Source: Acidimicrobiia bacterium (GTDB lineage: Bacteria; Actinomycetota; Acidimicrobiia; Spongiisociales; UBA11373). From it: 36,116 nucleotides of DNA. Positions 34,468 to 36,116 of the stretch are shown here, piece after piece. The stretch is taken from positions 1 through 36,116 of the forward strand of contig JACRIT010000080.1 of assembly GCA_016215655.1 (NCBI GenBank), written 5' to 3'. The position numbers and the translations under genes were made by a program. Under the pieces are notes generated by a model. It was not told where the DNA came from. It was given only the letters and a program-made list of their open reading frames with translations, and ran no database searches. How positions within the stretch are numbered: position 1 is the stretch's first letter; each line of letters starts with the position of its first letter.

Positions 34468-35154
34468 GTGTTGCGACGGATGGCGGCGGTGTTGCTCGGT
34501 GTGGCGATGGTGGCAGGGGCGTGTGGCGACGACGACGGCGGCCTCGTGTCCACCACGGCGGGACCGGTCACCACGGCCGGTGGCGGAACGACGGCCACGA
34601 CCCCCTCGACGGTCGGCGGAGGGTGCACGGTCGAGGTGACCGGTGATGCCACGGCCACGTGGACCGGGCCCAACGACCTCAGCGCCTTCACCTCGGACTA
34701 CTGGTACACGGAAGACGAACTCGAGCAACAGTTCGGGATGTTCGGAGATCCGACGGAAGGGACGTTCGACGAGACCCTTGCGGCCGGCGGGCAGATCTTC
34801 ACGTTCTTCCTCTTCAATTGCTCGGGCCCGAACGGCGAGCTCGTGAACCTCACCGTGTCCGCGGATGCCACCCGCGCCGACTTCCCATTCGGCCCCGGCA
34901 CCTATGCCATCACCGGGGGGATGTTCAGCGGGGATGAGATGGGCGCCGATGAGTTCTCGATGCTCTTCGCCATGAACGACACCGACGTCTGGGGGCTCGA
35001 TGGGGCCGGGACCGTGACGATTGCGGAATGGAACGGATCACGCCTCGCGGGGAGTTTCACCTTCAACGCCCGCGAGTCGTTCGTCGATACGCCGCGCCAT
35101 CTCGCCGTGACGGGCTCGTTCGAGGTGACGTGCCAGGCCTCGGTGCAGTGCTGA
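34468..35154 (+). CDS. Secreted lipoprotein of unknown function
   Basis: 228 aa from GTG 34468 (GAAAGGCGGA a few bases upstream); an alternative ATG at 34441 would add nine polar residues. Signal peptide RRMAAVLLGVAMVAGACGDDD with the Cys of AGAC as lipidation site, a Gly/Thr linker, then a domain from about residue 50: CTVEVTGDATATWTG, DYWYTEDELEQQFGM, FFLFNCSG, FGPGTYAITGG, and a final SFEVTCQASVQC. Four Cys in the domain could make two disulfides. No family recognised. It may bind something outside the cell. Convergent with the blue-copper gene. Confidence 0.75.
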   Translation: MLRRMAAVLLGVAMVAGACGDDDGGLVSTTAGPVTTAGGGTTATTPSTVGGGCTVEVTGDATATWTGPNDLSAFTSDYWYTEDELEQQFGMFGDPTEGTFDETLAAGGQIFTFFLFNCSGPNGELVNLTVSADATRADFPFGPGTYAITGGMFSGDEMGADEFSMLFAMNDTDVWGLDGAGTVTIAEWNGSRLAGSFTFNARESFVDTPRHLAVTGSFEVTCQASVQC

Positions 35155-35178
35155 GCGCGATCTGAATCGCCACGCGAC

Positions 35179-35206
35179 GTGGGGGCCGGCGCATGCCGGC
35201 CCCCAC
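35179..35206. terminator. Bidirectional hairpin between two lipoprotein genes
   Basis: GTGGGGGCCGGC (35179-35190) pairs perfectly with GCCGGCCCCCAC (35195-35206) with a GCAT loop, between convergent stops at 35154 and 35232. Confidence 0.82.
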
Positions 35207-35231
35207 GGTGCCTTCGGGTGATCGCAGAGGC

Positions 35232-35639
35232 TCAGCCGGTGACGACGAGCTCGCCCTCCATGCCGGAGTCGAAGTGGCCCTCGAGGGCGCAGATGATCTG
35301 GTAGGTGCCGGCCGCCGGGGCGGTGAAGGTGTCGGTGGCGACCGCACCGGCAGTCGCCTCCATCTCCCAGTACACGCCGGCCTCGGTGAACTCGGCCTCC
35401 GACGCGATCGGAGCGTTCATGATGACCCACTCGTGGTCTTCACCGGCGGCGTTGGTGAGCGTGAGGCTGACTTCCTCGCCCGCCGCCACCGTCCACAGGT
35501 CGGGGCTGAAGGAGAAGTTCGTCGCGGTTGCGGCGATCTGTGTGCCTCCGGCTGCGGTGGTGTCGGTCGAATCATCATCGCCACACGCCACCGGCACGAG
35601 GGCGAGGGCGACGAGCGACATGGTGAACAGTCGTTTCAT
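35232..35639 (-). CDS. Blue-copper (plastocyanin/azurin-like) lipoprotein
   Basis: 135 aa from ATG 35639 with GGAGG 6 nt upstream. Signal peptide MKRLFTMSLVALALVPVACGDDD with lipobox Cys (about residue 19), then one cupredoxin domain. Type 1 copper ligands are visible: His in GEDHEWVI, Cys in ICALEGH, His in the same motif and Met in DSGMEG (C-x4-H-x4-M). Unlike the cupredoxin-like protein at 29856 this one keeps a full site. Likely an electron carrier or copper-binding protein tethered outside the membrane. The partner is not known. Confidence 0.9.
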   Translation of the reverse strand: MKRLFTMSLVALALVPVACGDDDSTDTTAAGGTQIAATATNFSFSPDLWTVAAGEEVSLTLTNAAGEDHEWVIMNAPIASEAEFTEAGVYWEMEATAGAVATDTFTAPAAGTYQIICALEGHFDSGMEGELVVTG

Positions 35640-35726
35640 GGGGTTCCTCCGTAAGTGTCCCGCGGGAACGGGACGGAGGACACCGTAGTCCAACGCCGGG
35701 GGGAGGGGTCGGGTGTCGGGTCCTCG

Positions 35727-35800
35727 TCGGGCTGGCCGGATTCGAACCGGCGACCCCCTGCTCCCAAAGCAGGTGCGCTACCAAGCTGCGCCACAGCCCG
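35727..35800 (-). tRNA. tRNA-Pro (anticodon TGG)
   Basis: On the minus strand CGGGCTG (from 35800) pairs with CAGCCCG (to 35728). The anticodon stem-loop is CCTGC-TTTGGGA-GCAGG, anticodon TGG, reading CCA codons. The T-arm is GCCGG-TTCGAAT-CCGGC. CCA is not encoded. Confidence 0.95.
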
Positions 35801-35864
35801 TCGGCGCATTGTGGCAGCGGTTCGCCCGATGGGTGTCGTTGGGTTGCGGGCTATCCTCGTCGGC

Positions 35865-35936
35865 GGGTCGCTAGCTCAATGGCAGAGCAACGGGCTCTTA
35901 ACCCGCAGGTTCAGGGTTCAAGTCCCTGGCGACCCA
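35865..35936 (+). tRNA. tRNA-Lys (anticodon CTT)
   Basis: GGGTCGC (35865-35871) pairs with GCGACCC (35929-35935). The anticodon loop CTCTTAA is flanked by GGG/CCC, anticodon CTT (35897-35899). The T-arm is CAGGG-TTCAAGT-CCCTG. CCA is not fully encoded. Confidence 0.95.
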
Positions 35937-35958
35937 CCGAAGAAGGTGTCACGTTCGG

Positions 35959-36037
35959 GACATCAGGTCTCAGCAGGATCATGTTCGATCGGTCCGGCCG
36001 CGCCTATCTTCCGTCTGATACATGAACACCTGATGTC
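35959..36037. repeat. Spaced 10-bp inverted repeat between tRNA genes
   Basis: GACATCAGGT (35959-35968) and ACCTGATGTC (36028-36037) are perfect complements 59 bp apart, between tRNA-Lys and tRNA-Leu. It may be a regulatory palindrome or a remnant; no gene lies between. Confidence 0.4.
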
Positions 36038-36043
36038 TGAAAC

Positions 36044-36116
36044 GCGGGTGTAGCCGAATTGGCACAGGCGCCGGACTTAGGATCCGGTGGGCTTCGGTCC
36101 GATGTGGGTTCGAGTC
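36044..36116 (+). tRNA. tRNA-Leu (anticodon TAG), 3' end outside window
   Basis: GCGGGTG starts the acceptor arm; TAGCCGAATTGGCACAGGC is the D region. The anticodon stem-loop is CCGGA-CTTAGGA-TCCGG, anticodon TAG. A long variable arm (GGGCTTCGGTCC) marks it as a class II tRNA, followed by the start of the T-arm (GTGGGTTCGAGTC) at the window end. Confidence 0.93.

Overview
The window is high-GC (roughly two thirds G+C) bacterial chromosome. The run secA, prfB, ftsE, ftsX, smpB, then ssrA, the linked MBL-fold/rph/rdgB trio as in mycobacteria, many GTG starts, TAnnnT-type -10 boxes close to start codons, and a series of Thr-rich secreted proteins and lipoproteins all point to an actinobacterium. 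A deep lineage such as Acidimicrobiia, possibly from a metagenome assembly, is my best guess; this is inference, not a database match.

Layout. 1-7.8 kb: housekeeping block with the 3' part of secA, prfB with a programmed +1 frameshift, ftsE-ftsX, smpB, an RNase D-like gene and tmRNA. 7.8-13.1 kb: a divergent pair of large signalling proteins, one class III cyclase + STAND ATPase + TPR, the other DUF4062 + degenerate cyclase + TolB-N-like + TPR. 13.2-17.7 kb: a small membrane protein, a GYD-domain protein, a membrane-anchored HExxH metallopeptidase-like protein and a DEAD-box RNA helicase. 18.0-18.5 kb: a two-gene operon of clearly lower GC with a HicA-like small protein, probably acquired. 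18.7-21.2 kb: an ABC-2 exporter (one ATPase, two permeases), divergent from a DUF4328 membrane protein. 22-26.4 kb: a secreted Thr-rich protein, a DUF885 metallopeptidase, a DUF983 protein and a PilT-like ATPase.

26.4-31.7 kb: an OmpR-type two-component system flanked by two genes for secreted proteins that share an unnamed domain of about 65 residues. Each of the two flanking promoter regions carries three 11-bp-phased copies of a (T/C)TnAG box, a candidate operator of the regulator. The histidine kinase gene has a one-base frameshift just before its ATP-binding G1 box. Next come a cupredoxin-like lipoprotein overlapping a multi-pass membrane protein gene. 31.7-36.1 kb: MBL hydrolase-rph-rdgB (overlapping stops and starts), a universal stress protein, a lipoprotein, a blue-copper lipoprotein, and tRNA-Pro, tRNA-Lys and a cut-off tRNA-Leu.

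The most unusual DNA-level feature is a set of heptanucleotide tandem repeats (units such as GCGAATT, GGCTGAT, GTCATCA, GACTGGT) sitting just 3' of secA, smpB, the RNase D gene and the DUF885 gene. One array encodes the C-terminus of the DUF983 protein and another supplies the start codon of RNase D.
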